DNA of 64,000 nucleotides from Medicago truncatula (Eukaryota; Streptophyta; Magnoliopsida; Fabales; Fabaceae). The stretch is taken from positions 42,270,972-42,334,971 of the forward strand of contig NC_053047.1 in the NCBI RefSeq assembly GCF_003473485.1. The letters are read 5' to 3'. The position numbers were made by a program, and so were the translations under genes. The notes beneath the pieces are model-generated. The model was not told the DNA's origin, did not search any database, and saw only the letters and a list, made by a program, of their open reading frames with translations. Below are positions 1 to 11,264 of the stretch, piece by piece (positions within the stretch are counted from its first letter, which is position 1; each line of letters opens with the position of its first letter).

Positions 1-515
1 TATAAAAGTACACCACAATAAGGCATTACGAATTAAATTGGTTCTTGTGTTCAAATCTTTAAATCGAATCCATAACACGGTAATTCCCTATGGACTTACA
101 AAGTTCCCACTACATTTTAAGTCATGAATGAAGTCATAAGACCCTGTTTGAGTAAGTTTGTTCTACAATTTTTTTTATGACATATCCTCATATTTCAAGT
201 CATAAGACCCATATTTTTCACCAAGACCACTCGAGCAAGGTGCTGTTATTGATGAGGGAGAATAATTTGGTAGCCAACTAGAATTAGGATTAAGGATTTG
301 ATGAGCTCAGGTCATTGTTGTAAGTCAGAATTGGGACAGTCTAGAATTTAGCACTATTGATTCAAACAAATTTCATATAAGATCATTTAAATTCTTTTTT
401 GTCTTTACCTTTGAATTCTTGTTGTATCCTATCATATACACAACCCAACTATTTATTCTGCATATAATTTATCCAAGCAACAAGTTATTAAATATGGAAA
501 TTTTTGTATGTTCAG
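1..515. other. Upstream intron/flank of the CTD-phosphatase gene, no coding exon seen
   Basis: No exon could be supported here. The first recognisable exon starts at 516 after a plausible acceptor (AG at 514-515) and is in phase 0. The family has about 100 more N-terminal residues, so at least one exon must lie before the window or is missing. The stretch is AT-rich and intron-like. Confidence 0.5.
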
Positions 516-3134
516 GGACTAAAACTTGATGATAAGGAAATTTCTAGAGTGCGCAGCAGAGACGTGAAGAATTTATTAAATCGTAGAAAGCTTTGCTTGG
601 TTCTTGACTTAGATCACACACTGCTAAATACCACTTCCCTTCATCGTTTGAGCCCAGAAGAAATGCATTTAAAAACCCATACAGATTCTCTAGAAGGTAA
701 TATGCCAACCGATGCACCTTTTCTTTTCGTAATTGTCATTATTAGTATTTATTAGAAGTTTTGATTTAATGCATTTCCTCATCATTTTTGTTTTTATCAC
801 GTTAAAGTTCATCTATTTTTCATTGTAACTTACTGTCATAGAGCATGAGACCTCGATCTTATTATTTTTTTCATCTTTTGCTGAAAGGCTAAAATGCTGG
901 CATTATACAGCTTTCTTGGTTTGCAGTTGTGTCTGTTAAATGCTTTTGGAAAGCTTACAACAAGCTTTATGCATTCTTTGTTTTCGATTACACTGAAAAA
1001 TTTGCAGAATAAACATTCGTTCGTGTTCTTTGGTTGCTAAAAGACAGATATCATTGTATTATTCTGCATTTGCAAGTACCATGCTGCACATCATCACATA
1101 GAACATCATAAGTTATATATAGAGTAGATTCATGTCCTCAAAATTACATCTCCTCCTATATCGACAATAAGTTTTTAAATAGATTGAAATACTTACTCAA
1201 ATTCATACATTTTAGTAAAATTAGGGTATTTCAAACTCATTTATATGTTTCATCATCATGAGTGCATTTTCTTACTACTCTTTCTTGATTTCACCTGATG
1301 TTCTGGGTTTTTATGGCTTTCTTTCTGAACTTGTATACAATGAAACAATAGATATCTCTAAAGGTAGCCTCTTCATGTTGGAGCATGTGCAAGTAATGAC
1401 CAAGTTGAGGCCCTTTGTCCGCACATTTCTTAAAGAAGCAAGTGAAATGTTTGAAATGTACATCTACACCATGGGTGATCGGCAGTACTCATTAGAGATG
1501 GCCAGGCTGCTTGATCCTCAAGGGGAATACTTCAAAGATAAGGTAATTTCTCGAGATGATGGGACTCAAAAGAACGTGAAAGATCTGGATCTTGTGTTGG
1601 GGACAGAAAATTCTATCGTAATTCTTGATGACAAAGAAGAGGTGAGTGCATGTCAGTACTCATTAGAATAATTGCTGATAGTTAATTTATGTGGATGATA
1701 ATCTCATAATATTTTTCTTTTTACCTATATGTATGAACAAATTAAACACAGTTCTATAATCAAATAAATCTACAATCATATGAATATAACCTTGAAAAAC
1801 TAATAGCCATTCTACCACTCTTAGTTCTTGTAAACATCAAATGCAAGAAAAACTAAATTATTAATTCCTATGCCCTATCTCTCATTTCAAAGTTCAATTT
1901 TTAGGTTCATATCAATTTTTATTAACTACTACTACTAGCATATCCGATTCTTGTCTTTCTTGCGTAGTAGTTTTTCCTGATTTTTTTAATGTAGTAGTTT
2001 TTCCTGATTATTGGTTAACTTGGTGTTTTTATTTTAATACTTTTTTCAAATTATATGAATCATTCCTCTAAAGTTTATTCTCTATAGACAAAGTTCATAG
2101 ATTCAAATGTGCAAAAGATCTATCCATTTAATGATTCATATGTCATTGTTTATCAATATTTGAGGGGTTTGTCTAACATGTGCAACATTGCACATGTTAA
2201 AACAACTAATAGTAGTAACTTTTTCTTGGAAAACTATAATTATTTATTTAAAAGTTTTATATTTAATATTAAATGTACAAGTTCCAATACAAAATTTCTA
2301 TTTTAAACTTCTTAACATGTGCAAATTTGCACATGATAGAAAAACCCATATTTGAGAATCAATAAACCAAAGTCACCTCCTTTATTGAGATGTATGAAAA
2401 TGTTGTAGGTATGGCCGAAGTACAGAGATAATCTGATATTGATGGAGAGATACCACTTTTTCAATTCAAGTTGTCAGGACTTCGGCCTCCAATGCAAATC
2501 ACTTGCTGCATTGAATATTGATGAGAATGAAATTGATGGTGCGCTTGCCAAAATACTCGAAGTGCTAAGACAGATCAACTACAAATTCTTCGATGTATGT
2601 CAGATAAGTTGTTGATAAAAAATTTGTTGTATTTGATATGTTGCTAAAACTGTGTTGTGGGGATTTGTAGGAACTTCAAGGAGATCTTGTTGATCGAGAT
2701 GTGAGGCAGGTAGTTAGTTATCTTTTTATTCATCTTTCTTCTGGTTCGTGCATTTTGCTGATGGAAATATAAGTTAATTTGTCATCCTAGTGTCATATTC
2801 TGATAATGTTATGTTATGCTTGCAATCAATTCTTGTTTTCCAGGTTTTGTCATCATTTCGAGGTGAAGTCTTAAGAGGATGTGTGATCGTTTTCAGCCTT
2901 AATTTTCATGGTGACTTGCGAATACTCAGGAGGATAGCAGAGCGGTTAGGAGCTACTTGTTTGAAAAAACTTGACCCCACTGTGACACATGTAATTGGTA
3001 CAGATTTTGTAACTAAGGAGTCCCGGTGGGCCGTGCAAGAGAAGAAGTTTTTGGTTAGTCGTCGTTGGCTAGAGGCTGCAAATTTCTTTTTGCAAAAGCA
3101 GCCTGAGGAGAACTTTCTTGTCAAAATACACTAG
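516..3134 (+). CDS. RNA polymerase II CTD phosphatase-like protein (FCP1-type catalytic domain + BRCT), 5' incomplete
   Basis: The protein is expected to dephosphorylate the C-terminal repeat domain of RNA polymerase II in the nucleus, as known for the plant CPL4/FCP1 family. Five exons join in frame: 516-696, 1352-1641, 2409-2594, 2671-2709 and 2844-3134, giving 328 residues ending at TAG 3132-3134. Exon 1 carries the catalytic DLDHTLLNTT motif (DxDxT). Exon 2 carries MTKLRPFVR, YIYTMGDR and the second acidic motif ILDDKEE. Exon 3 begins VWPKYRDNLI. The last exon is a BRCT domain (LRGCVIVFS, RWAVQEKKFLVSRRWLE). Phases agree at all four junctions, with GT/AG borders. Arabidopsis CPL4 is about 440 residues, so roughly 110 N-terminal residues are missing, either outside the window or lost. 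A MITE sits in the intron between exons 2 and 3. The catalytic motifs are intact, so this part looks functional. Confidence 0.88.
2166..2347. repeat. MITE with palindromic ACATGTGCAA tips (intron of the CTD-phosphatase gene)
   Basis: Both ends carry a near palindrome built from ACATGTGCAA and its reverse complement, embedded in inverted tips resembling GGTTTGTCTAAC and GATAGAAAAACC. A second member of the family lies at 43501-43684 in an MSAP intron. It is about 182 bp long and non-coding. Confidence 0.7.
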
Positions 3135-3493
3135 TTTCTGGTAATTAGTTAAAGAGTTCTGTTACAAGGATTTTGTGTTTGTGAAGATGTCTGTGGAAGG
3201 AACTGAGTTTCATTTGATACGTAGGTCTCACTGATCTCATAATTGGATTGCTACATATGATATTCTGAATGTTTGGATTTGCTTGCTTCACTCAGGAATA
3301 TTGGAGTTTAGGATTTTACTCAGTATAGAGAAAGCCATTATTTGTGACATTTTGTTGTTCTCAAAAGTTTAGGATTTTATACTTCCTATGTTTCTGTTGT
3401 TAAATGTTTTTAAACATCAAGAAAAACAATAAATAATTGCTTGAATGAAACAACTTTATTAATTTGCCTTGCTTATTTAGAATATAGTGCAAC
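3135..3493. other. 3' flank of the CTD-phosphatase gene
   Basis: Probable 3' UTR and intergenic DNA. From about 3415 it resembles the 3' flank of the RGLG gene at 6310-6440 (AATTGCTTGAATGAAACAA and following bases), so the duplicated RGLG segment begins here. No gene was seen. Confidence 0.5.
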
Positions 3494-3565
3494 AACAATA
3501 CATGTAATGTTTTTTTTTTTTTTTTTGGTACAAAAGAGGGCAAAGCCCAAACAATACATGTAATG
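3494..3565 (-). mobile_element. Tiny retro-insertion: 40-nt poly(T)-headed insert between 16-bp direct repeats
   Basis: AACAATACATGTAATG occurs at 3494-3509 and again at 3550-3565. Between them are a run of about 17 T and about 23 other bases (GGTACAAAAGAGGGCAAAGC...). A poly(A)-tailed, severely 5'-truncated retroposon on the minus strand with a target-site duplication explains this exactly. Confidence 0.8.
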
Positions 3566-4041
3566 TTACATTAAAGGGAAAATTGAAATAATCGAGGCTT
3601 TTGTCCTATAATATGTTCGAAAATTTTAATCGTTTCACTAAATTATCCCTTATCGATCATGTGCTGTTGAAATCTCATTACCATAAAAACATAGTGGATT
3701 ACAAGCTTAACTAGTTAGTTACTAGACTGTGCAATTACTTGTTAGACAGGTAATTGTCATAGTTAATTATCTAATTACACTTCCCAAAGTTCATCACCAA
3801 CTCCAACTAGAACTATAGCAAGTGGATATTTACTGTATCGTAAATAAAGAATGAAAGTTACGAAGTACTTTAAAAACAGAACAATAAGAACAGAAAAGAG
3901 TTTCATAATAGTCCTAAATAATGAAAGTTATGTTCATGGTTTCTAAATGAAATTTAGTCCTAAATACACTTTTTTTAACCTTAAAATCCAACAAATTCAT
4001 ATGAATTGACAATCACATGCAAAGAGTTGAAGAAATTAATT

Positions 4042-4275
4042 AATTCAGTCATGGAATTGGCCTAGCGGCATTGTTATCGGAATTTCGATGGGGAGGAAGA
4101 AGAAGCGCGATGCTTCAAAGGTCTGGTGTTATTACGCGATCATGAATTCGATGACGAGAAGATCTTGGTTCAGCATCAGAAAGCCAAGCACTTTAACTGT
4201 CATGTTTGTCATAAGAAGCTTTCCACTGCTGGTGGCATGTCTATTCACGTTCTTCAGGTCCACAGAAAACGTCAC
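4042..4275 (+). pseudogene. Captured first exon of a SUF4-like C2H2 zinc-finger gene, frameshifted
   Basis: SUF4 (SUPPRESSOR OF FRIGIDA 4) and its relatives are nuclear zinc-finger proteins that start MGKKKKR and carry two C2H2 fingers. Here ATG 4090 begins [16 protein letters not shown]. After a one-base loss, the next frame reads [29 protein letters not shown] and IHVLQVH, and after a further two-base loss ENVTK. The first deletion removes the T of the second Cys codon of finger 1. Similarity stops at the ACCAAG that corresponds to the family's exon 1 end, and RGLG-derived sequence follows at once. The fragment therefore holds 5' leader plus exon 1 only. It is a dead gene piece inserted into the RGLG pseudogene, not a separate gene. 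Confidence 0.85.
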
Positions 4276-4882
4276 CAAGTATACTCTCAACTATGTCTAT
4301 TGCAGCCTCTATCACTGGTACTTCACAAAAAATCCAATAATATTCCTTAATTCAGATGTATAGTTTCAAGTTTGGAACTATATTTTTGTAGCAAATTAAA
4401 ACTTCCTCAAAGCCATGGCAAGGTGAGTGATCACTATGAAAGCTGAATACTCCTTGATCATGTGTGTTAGCAGTATGATGAATGGCAAAATTTGAGCATT
4501 AGTTGAATTGGAAAAACTATTAATTACTACTCTAAGGATTAATATGGCCTTCTCATAGGGGTTCTATCACCAATTCCATGCAGGCTTCTCTTGTTAAATG
4601 AGACTTTGCCTTCATAAGCGAACAATTTGAAAAAGAAAAATAAGTTTAAGCCAAAATTGTAATCAATGTTTTAAAATTCAACCGATGGAACCATGACACT
4701 GTGTTTACGCTCCAGTTATAATTAATTTGAACGTTTCAATTGAGGCCTCATCCTAATTCGAGCAGTTTAAAACAGTTGAACCATGACCTCGAAAAATCTC
4801 GTCAGTTTGATGTTGATTTGATTTTTATAACATTGATTATAACCAAAGCTCTGTAACATTTATAAAATAAGGATTAAGGATT

Positions 4883-6115
4883 ATTGGCCGTTGGGAGTAT
4901 TTGTTGGACTTAATAATCTCCGGAAAACAGTCATTTTTGAGGCAGTATTGATATATGATGAAACGATACCTTTTCAGTGGTTATTTGAAACTTTAGTGAT
5001 GCCAATGGATAAAAGCCTAAAACCATTATATCAGATCAAGATGCCAAAATGGCAAAGGCTATTTCTTTAGTGATGCCGGAAACATTTCATGGATTGTGCA
5101 CTTTACATATAAGACAGAACAATCTAAGGCATGTGAACCATCTATATCGAGAGTTCACATTTTTGTTTAGATTTTGAAAGAGGCATAGATCTACATGAAG
5201 AGGGAGATGAATTTTTGAATGCATGGAACTCTTTACTTGTTGAGCATAATGTTATGGAAGGTTTGTGGTTGCATATGATATTTCAATTGAAGGAAAAATG
5301 GGCATGGCATGTGTTCGGAAAACATTCACTGAAGGTATGAGATCTGAATCAAGACATAAGTTTCCTAGATTGAAAATGAAGAAGGCTCGTCCAAGCCGGA
5401 AATGTTTACACTCCAAAAACAGTAGAGGAATTCTAAGAGGAATATGAGGAATGTCAAGACACTTGCATAAAGGTTTTGAAAGAAGGTTTGTATGTTGTCA
5501 CAAATTATGATAATGTAAAAGAGAGGACAGTTATGGGAAATGCTACGGAACAAAAAGTTTCTTATGATTGTCATAAATTTGAGACACATGGCCATCTTAT
5601 GTAGTCATGCTTTGAAACTTTTGGATGTCATGAATATTAAGTTAATTCATGAACACTATATACTAAAGCGATGAACAAGAGATGCAAGGTTGGGAAGTAA
5701 ATAAAGATTGGAAAGTGATGCATGTTGAATCAGACACGAAAGCCCATTTCATGAAGCGATACAGTGAGTTGTGTCCTTGAATGGTTAAATAGACCAACGA
5801 AGCTTCAAAAACTCAAAACTTACAGATAGTTACCCAAGGTCTATGAAGAGTCCAGAAAAATATTTGAAGATATATTGGCCAAAAAATACGTGGATGGAGA
5901 ATCCAGTGGGATGGTTCATGTAACCATATCAATTGCAATTGATGCAATTGACAACAACGCGGACACCGTTGTCGGGGCAAAAGGCATAAAGAAGAGATAA
6001 TGTTCACGTTCTACTAAAAAAACAAGCCAAATCTTGGGTTGAGAAAGCATCTAGGAAGAGAACCAAAAACTGACACTCCCCAAAAAAGAGAAAATCGCAA
6101 GAAAATGTAGTACAA
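4883..6115 (+). pseudogene. FAR1-related (FRS, MULE-transposase-derived) pseudogene
   Basis: FAR1-related proteins are transposase-derived transcription factors with a MULE transposase domain and a SWIM zinc finger. In broken frames this stretch reads pieces typical of them: a start near VFVGLNN, then FQWLFETLVMPMDKS, QDAKMAKAISLVMPETFHG, LCTLHIRQNN, a VRKTFTEGMRS block, and the SWIM-like CHKFETHGHLCSHALKLLDV followed by HEHYILKR. Several frameshifts and stops lie between them, and the N-terminal FAR1 DNA-binding domain is missing. The tail near 5880-6080 (SWVEKASRKRTK) also fits the family. It is degenerate and non-coding. Confidence 0.8.
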
Positions 6116-6506
6116 TAGTTATCGGTAAGTGTTGTTCTTTATTTTCTTATCAATGTTTTAAATTTTGTTTAACCATGTCATTCATTTCACTTTTCTTATA
6201 TTATGCAGCAACCACTTGACTAAAATTCAATTTCTCTCAATTGAACTCAATGTCAAGCTACAATCCAAGGGACACAATGAAGCAAAATTGACACATTGGC
6301 ATTTCATAACCTTTCTAAGAAAAACAAAAAATGATTGCTTTGAATGAAACAATATTATTATATAACAATACATAAAATATTACTTTTAAAGTAAAATTGA
6401 ATTAATAGTGCCTTGAACATATAAAATGATAATGAATCTAATTTTTTTAAAGATACAATCAAATTAAGGAAAAAAATTTATGTGCAAGATATGCATTGTA
6501 CAATTA
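6116..6506. other. 3' flank of RGLG copy 1
   Basis: No gene was seen. From about 6310 it is similar to 3415-3620, so it belongs to the duplicated RGLG segment. Confidence 0.5.
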
Positions 6507-9500
6507 TCAGCCACTGTACACTCTAAGACGACTAGTGATCCTGTGTCGACATATTGGACAATGTCTTAACCTTGATCCACAATCTCTGCATGTCTGCATT
6601 CCAAAATATTGTATAACATATCGTTTAATCTTAACAATTATCAGCTTAATTGTTTCATTAATTACTCTAAAATAAAATGAATCAAAATAAGCTCACCATG
6701 TGCCCACATCCAAATGCCAAATCCTTTGCATTGGTCAGACAAACAGGGCAGCAGGCCTACATAATTCCATTGATCACATAAACCATCAAGCAACTTCAAT
6801 TTAGTGAAGATAAGATAGTAACATTTGATTTGATGCTTACAGATTGATTTTGGTCATCTGTTGTCGAATTACTATGTGCAGGCCGAGAGTAAGGTACAGG
6901 AGATGGTTTTGGAACTATTCTCTTCGCTCTTCCTGTTACATGTCTGTTATCAATTCATAGACACAAATATGACAACAAAAGTTAATTTCCATAATATCAC
7001 TTGAAAGAAAAAGTTGCATTGTTATGCCGCACATATCAATGATATCATTAATAGAAGATTTTTTATAGAATTGTTTAAGGTTTAAGATCGTACCCCAGTT
7101 TTCGAAATTCAACACATGCTTTATATTGGAAGGGAATCTCCATGAGAGTGTTAACAGCAAAAGCTGCTTCTTTTTCTGCTGCGCTTGTGTTTTTAGACAT
7201 TATTTTTGTGAAGTTAACGAACTGCACAAAACCGAAATAATGTGATCAAGCGATGAAAAATAATGATCAGTTATCTTCACTTAAATATAGATCATTAGAT
7301 TAATTCAACAGCTAGAGAGTTCGGCATAGATTATAGTAATACCGGATACGAATTCAAATAGGTTATTACTTGATACACACATTTTTATGGTTCTATTGTA
7401 ATACCTGAAAATTGTCAAAATCGCGTGTCGGAATTTTGTCATCAAACTTTTCCATGTCTTCCCAAGGTCCATCACCAACTCCAACCAGAACTATAGCAAG
7501 TGGATATTTACTGTATCATAAATAAGGAATGAACATTAATGTATATTAAGCACATGAAACTGTTTTGAAATTATTGTAAAATCAGAACAATAGAAAAAAA
7601 AAATTGCGTCTTATTAGGCCCTAAATAAATAATGAAGGAAAATGATATATGTAGCGAAAATTTCATGCGAAATCATCCCCAGCCCATGCATTCCAACTTT
7701 CAAGTGTTTTAATTGCCTAACCATTGACCCCATCCACGCGAAAACGTTAAGTGGTTAAACTTATTTCGCTATGCAATCATGATACAATTGCTCGCGATGC
7801 ATAGCACTCCTCAATAAAAAATCGCATGTGCATAGAAAAACGTATACCTTGCATCAGCAATTGCTTTGATTGTCTTCTTTTCTTGAGGACTGACTTCATT
7901 ATCTACACTTTTTGTAACCTTAAAATCCAACAAATTAATATAAGTCAGAATCATATGCAAACAGTTGAAGAAATTAACTAAGGTAACATTTTAAATATAC
8001 CTGACCATCTGCAATGATAACCAAAACATGAAACTGGCCATGACTTTTCTCGACTATGTCTATGGCAGCCTCAATCACCGGAGCATAAGAAGTTGGTCCT
8101 TCACACAAAATCCAATTATATTCCTTCAGTCGTGTATCTTAAACCAGATATTAGTCTTGATTTATCTCAACGATATATCAAATAATTCTAGATGTGCATC
8201 AAAATTTATACACATGATCGAAACGCTATAAACTTCAACACATAAATTTATAATCCAATTATGATTTTTGTAATACATAGTTTTCAACACAAAAGCGGTT
8301 TACACCTAACTTTTACAACATAGTAAAAATGATAGATTGCAATAAGATTATAAGAATAACACTACCAAAAAAAAAGTGAAGATGATATAATAATGACCTG
8401 AGAGTTTCAAGTTTGGAACTATGTTTTTGTAGCAAGCCAAAACTTCTTCAAATCCATGACAAGGTGAATGATCACTATGAAAGCTGAATACTTCTTGATC
8501 ATGTGTGGTAGCTGTATATATAATGGTAAAATTTGAGCCATTACTTGAATTGCAAAAAACATTAATTACATTCTTTTTACATATTCTACTCTAAGGACAC
8601 TAGCTAGACTTTACCATCACCAAAGCCAAAGCATGGAATCAAGTTGTCTTCATCAAAGGGAGCCAAAGTCTTGCCAACAATTGATATGGCCTTCTCATAT
8701 GGGTTTGGTGTATCTCCAATTGCATGCAGGCTTTTCTTATTGAATGAGATTTGGCCTTCAAAAAAAAAAAAAGGGATGCATTGGCTTAACAACGAACACT
8801 TTGAGAAAAACAAAATATGTTCAAGCTGAAATTATAATCAATGTTTTAAAAATCGAACCATGAATTGACACTATCGATGGTCCGGTTATAATTAATTTGA
8901 AGGTTTCAATCAAGGCTTCATCCTTTTTGAGCAGTTTAAAACAGTTGAACCATGACCTCGAGAAATCTGGTCGGTTTGATGTTGATTTGATTTTAAAAAC
9001 ATTGATTATAACCAAAACCCTCAAACCATATTATAAAGCAAGCTTTAGCTCCTAATCATGCCTATAATTTATAATATCATTGATGGAATAACTTGACTAA
9101 ATTTTGTTCATGTATTACAACTTACCAGTCCACTCATTACTCTTTGTAAAATCAATTCCAAGGATGAGATTTGATGACTCTAAACCTTCTTTCCTAAGTG
9201 CTACAATAACCTATAAAAAAGGACAATGAAAATTAAATAAAATCATCTACAAAGTACACATTGCCAATAACATGATAGCTTAAAAGAGTTACAATTCAAA
9301 TATGATTACTACTTAAAAGATCTAGTTCAATTGTGAATTTTTTTATAAATAAATTGGAAGGCCGAACTCATTCTATATGAGAAAAAATTATTTTATTTTA
9401 TTTTTTTTATAAAAAATGATAATTTTTACTTTATTATTACATGAGCTGAGATCCCTTCTTTTCCTCAAGAACGATAAATTTAGAGTGTACAAAAGCATCA

Positions 9501-10594
9501 CTGTGTTTGTTTGGCATCCCAACTTTGGCCCGAAACAAACAAAAATTATATAGTGTACACTTAAAAAATTTATTAAAAAAAATTAGGTAAACCAAACATA
9601 TGCCTAGTGATTCTTAATATAGAGTGTCCTTTTAAAAAAAGTTGTTCTTACAAATTAAGCAAACAATAACATGCTTCACCATGTCAGAGGCACTAACAAT
9701 TAATTCCATTAACAAACACTTTCGTTGAATAGTTTAAAATCGTCAAACCCTTTGCTGATAGCTTAATTTGGATCTATATACTTTTTTGTTTTTATCAAAA
9801 TGGAAAACTTTTATTATTAGTAAACAGCCTTAACATATAGTAGACGAGTAGACCAAAATATTTTCATTTTTTTCTACTTTTTTAGACTTGTGATTTATAT
9901 ATTTACATATATAAAGTTTCATCTTCAAATTTGCTTTAGACCAACAAATATATTGGATCGGCACTAATTTTGATATACAAATTCTGAATCAAATTTTGTT
10001 TTTTCTTTAAAGAACTTCCCTAAATTGTACTATAAAAAAAAAATAACACTACCAAAAAATAAAAACAAAAGAAAGAAAGAGAATGAAGCAGCAAAAGAAA
10101 AAACATGACGGTTAGGTTTTTTTTTTGTGGTGGCCGGGGTTTGAACCCCGAAGACGATGGTTAGGTTTATGAAGACATGTAAAGTACTCTTACAAATTCT
10201 TGATTACTAGTATTTAATAACAGTAACTAGAGAGACAATAATTATAACTTTGATAGGTTACTTTAGCAGAGGGACGGTTAGGTTATTGGTTCAACTATCT
10301 TCTCTTACATTCTAATTAATTAATAATTACTAATATTTGTGGTTAAATAATAATAGAGAAACATATATACCTGTTCAAGAGTTGTGAAGTTATCTTGAAT
10401 CAAATCATACTTCTTGAGAGGTTTCTTGGTGTTTGAACTTTGTCCAGAAATAACTTGTCGTGGTAGTGGTAATGGGACAGGTTTGTGAGTTGGAAAATTA
10501 GATGAAGAGATTCTTTCATCTCTTCCTTTAGGATCATTGAATTCCTAGTATCTTGATGCTCATGCTTTTTGTTTTTACCTAAGAGGTTACCCAT
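6507..10594 (-). CDS. RGLG-type E3 ubiquitin ligase (N-myristoylation signal, VWA/copine, RING), exon 1 frameshifted
   Basis: RGLG proteins are membrane-anchored RING E3 ligases with a von Willebrand A (copine) domain. In Arabidopsis they act in hormone and drought signalling. Eleven exons, in transcription order: 10594-10371, 9210-9126, 8755-8615, 8511-8398, 8098-8001, 7918-7848, 7510-7405, 7221-7094, 6943-6841, 6756-6697 and 6593-6507. Exons 2-11 total 993 nt, in frame, 330 residues. The start MGNLLGKNKK is a good myristoylation signal. The VWA metal site is [10 protein letters not shown]. Later blocks include [21 protein letters not shown] and [11 protein letters not shown]. The C-terminal RING reads CCPVCLTNAKDLAFGCGHM, then TCRDCG, then CPICR, ending RVYSG. 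Exon 1 is 224 nt, not a multiple of three. The frame opened by MGNLLG and the frame entering exon 2 ([15 protein letters not shown]) differ, with the lesion near 10540, and no ATG lies between them. It could be a recent pseudogene, use another start, or contain a sequencing error. Confidence 0.85.
8830..9010. repeat. Diverged intron repeat (AATCAATGTTTTA...AAACATTGATTAT)
   Basis: The short inverted tips ATTATAATCAATGTTTTA and AAAACATTGATTATAA bound a segment rich in TTGAAC/GGTTTGAT motifs. Related copies are at about 4660-4855 (in the RGLG pseudogene) and 28880-29065 (intron 2 of RGLG copy 2). The insertion thus predates the RGLG duplications or was gained repeatedly. Confidence 0.55.
9211..10109. 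other. Long first intron of RGLG copy 1
   Basis: AT-rich intron DNA with no exon between acceptor 9211 and the SINE fragment. No other gene was seen. Confidence 0.5.
10110..10160 (-). repeat. Truncated SINE-like insert in RGLG intron 1
   Basis: A poly(T) run followed by GTGGTGGCCGGGGTTTGAAC matches the reverse complement of the 3' half of the SINE at 10953-11041. It is flanked by imperfect direct repeats (GACGGTTAGGTTT and GATGGTTAGGTTT), consistent with a target-site duplication. Confidence 0.65.
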
Positions 10595-10952
10595 AGCATC
10601 AATTCAACTAGCGTTTCTCTACATATTGAAAGAGAGATGTATATATATACACGTAATGGAAGGTAGAAACGAAATACAAACGAAGGTGCAACCCGTGTGT
10701 TTCCTAGAAAATCATGTTAACAAAAAAGGGGTGAATTTTAAAACAAAAAAAATATTATAATTTCTAATTACTATATTGGTATTAGATTCTATTCTTATTG
10801 GCATCGGGGCTTTATTTTGCTTTTTAGCTTTGTACAATATTTAGTGTTTAAGTTTTTTTATTTTTTTTATTTTTTTGACATAAAGAAGCTTATAACTTTT
10901 TATTATTTATCAAAGTAGTTATACAATGTGCAATAATATATGTGGAATAATT
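10595..10952. promoter_or_regulatory. 5' region of RGLG copy 1
   Basis: A TATATATA stretch at 10638-10650 lies about 45 bp upstream of the ATG on the minus strand and could be a TATA box or simply AT repeat. No gene was seen in the rest. Confidence 0.3.
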
Positions 10953-11041
10953 GTCCTCGTGAACTTAGTTCAGTTGGTAGGAACAATGCATAATATATGC
11001 AAGGTCTGAGGTTCAAACTCCGGCCACCACAAAAAAAAAAG
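10953..11041 (+). mobile_element. tRNA-derived SINE with A/B boxes and poly(A)
   Basis: An RNA polymerase III-type A box (TTAGTTCAGTTGG, 10965-10977) and B box (GGTTCAAACTC, 11010-11020) are about 33 bp apart, and the element ends in CCGGCCACCAC plus poly(A). It lacks a tRNA cloverleaf, so it is a SINE rather than a tRNA gene. Antisense relatives are at 10110-10160 and 60312-60403. Confidence 0.75.
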
Positions 11042-11084
11042 TAATTATAAAATGTGGAATGTTATGATGAACTTGGAAACTAGC

Positions 11085-11262
11085 ATGATTTAGTGCTCCC
11101 TAGCTAAACTATGGGCGGCTCTATTGGTTTGTCTTCTAATGAACTTCAAATCAGAGTTCACTAAATCAATCGTCAACAAGTGTCTACAATCACGAATTAT
11201 AGCCATAAAATCAAAAACACTGTCCCCTTTGTAGATACTATCTGCCACAACTTTGGAATCAA
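11085..11262 (-). pseudogene. LINE-type RNase H fragment
   Basis: The reverse strand translates without stops as DSKVVADSIYKGDS, FMAIIRDCRHLL, LKFIRRQTNRAAHSLARE, which is characteristic of the C-terminal RNase H-like domain of plant non-LTR retrotransposons and derived genes. It abuts a plus-strand RT relic, so two different LINE pieces are joined head to head. Confidence 0.75.
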
Positions 11263-11264
11263 TC

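Larger units (their letters stand above)
3415..4860 (-). pseudogene. Third, degenerate RGLG-type copy (VWA exons, no RING)
   Basis: Blocks match the intact gene downstream in order: 3415-3620 matches its 3' flank, 3775-4040 matches 7455-7975 (exon 7 edge and following intron), 4276-4435 matches exon 5 and exon 4, 4535-4640 matches exon 3, and 4660-4855 matches intron 2. The RING exons and the first two exons are absent, and exon 3 has internal losses. A SUF4-derived piece replaces part of exon 5 and its flank. It cannot encode a protein. Confidence 0.75.

Noticed and set aside
1258-1351. Start codon at 1258 for the phosphatase exon
   Set aside because: The upstream part of that frame is intron; phase and family alignment place the exon start at 1352.
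8604-8829. Open frames on both strands over RGLG exon 3
   Set aside because: Explained by the minus-strand exon 8755-8615 and neighbouring intron.
10953-11041. tRNA gene
   Set aside because: A and B boxes are present, but there is no cloverleaf or anticodon arm, and it ends in poly(A); it is a SINE.
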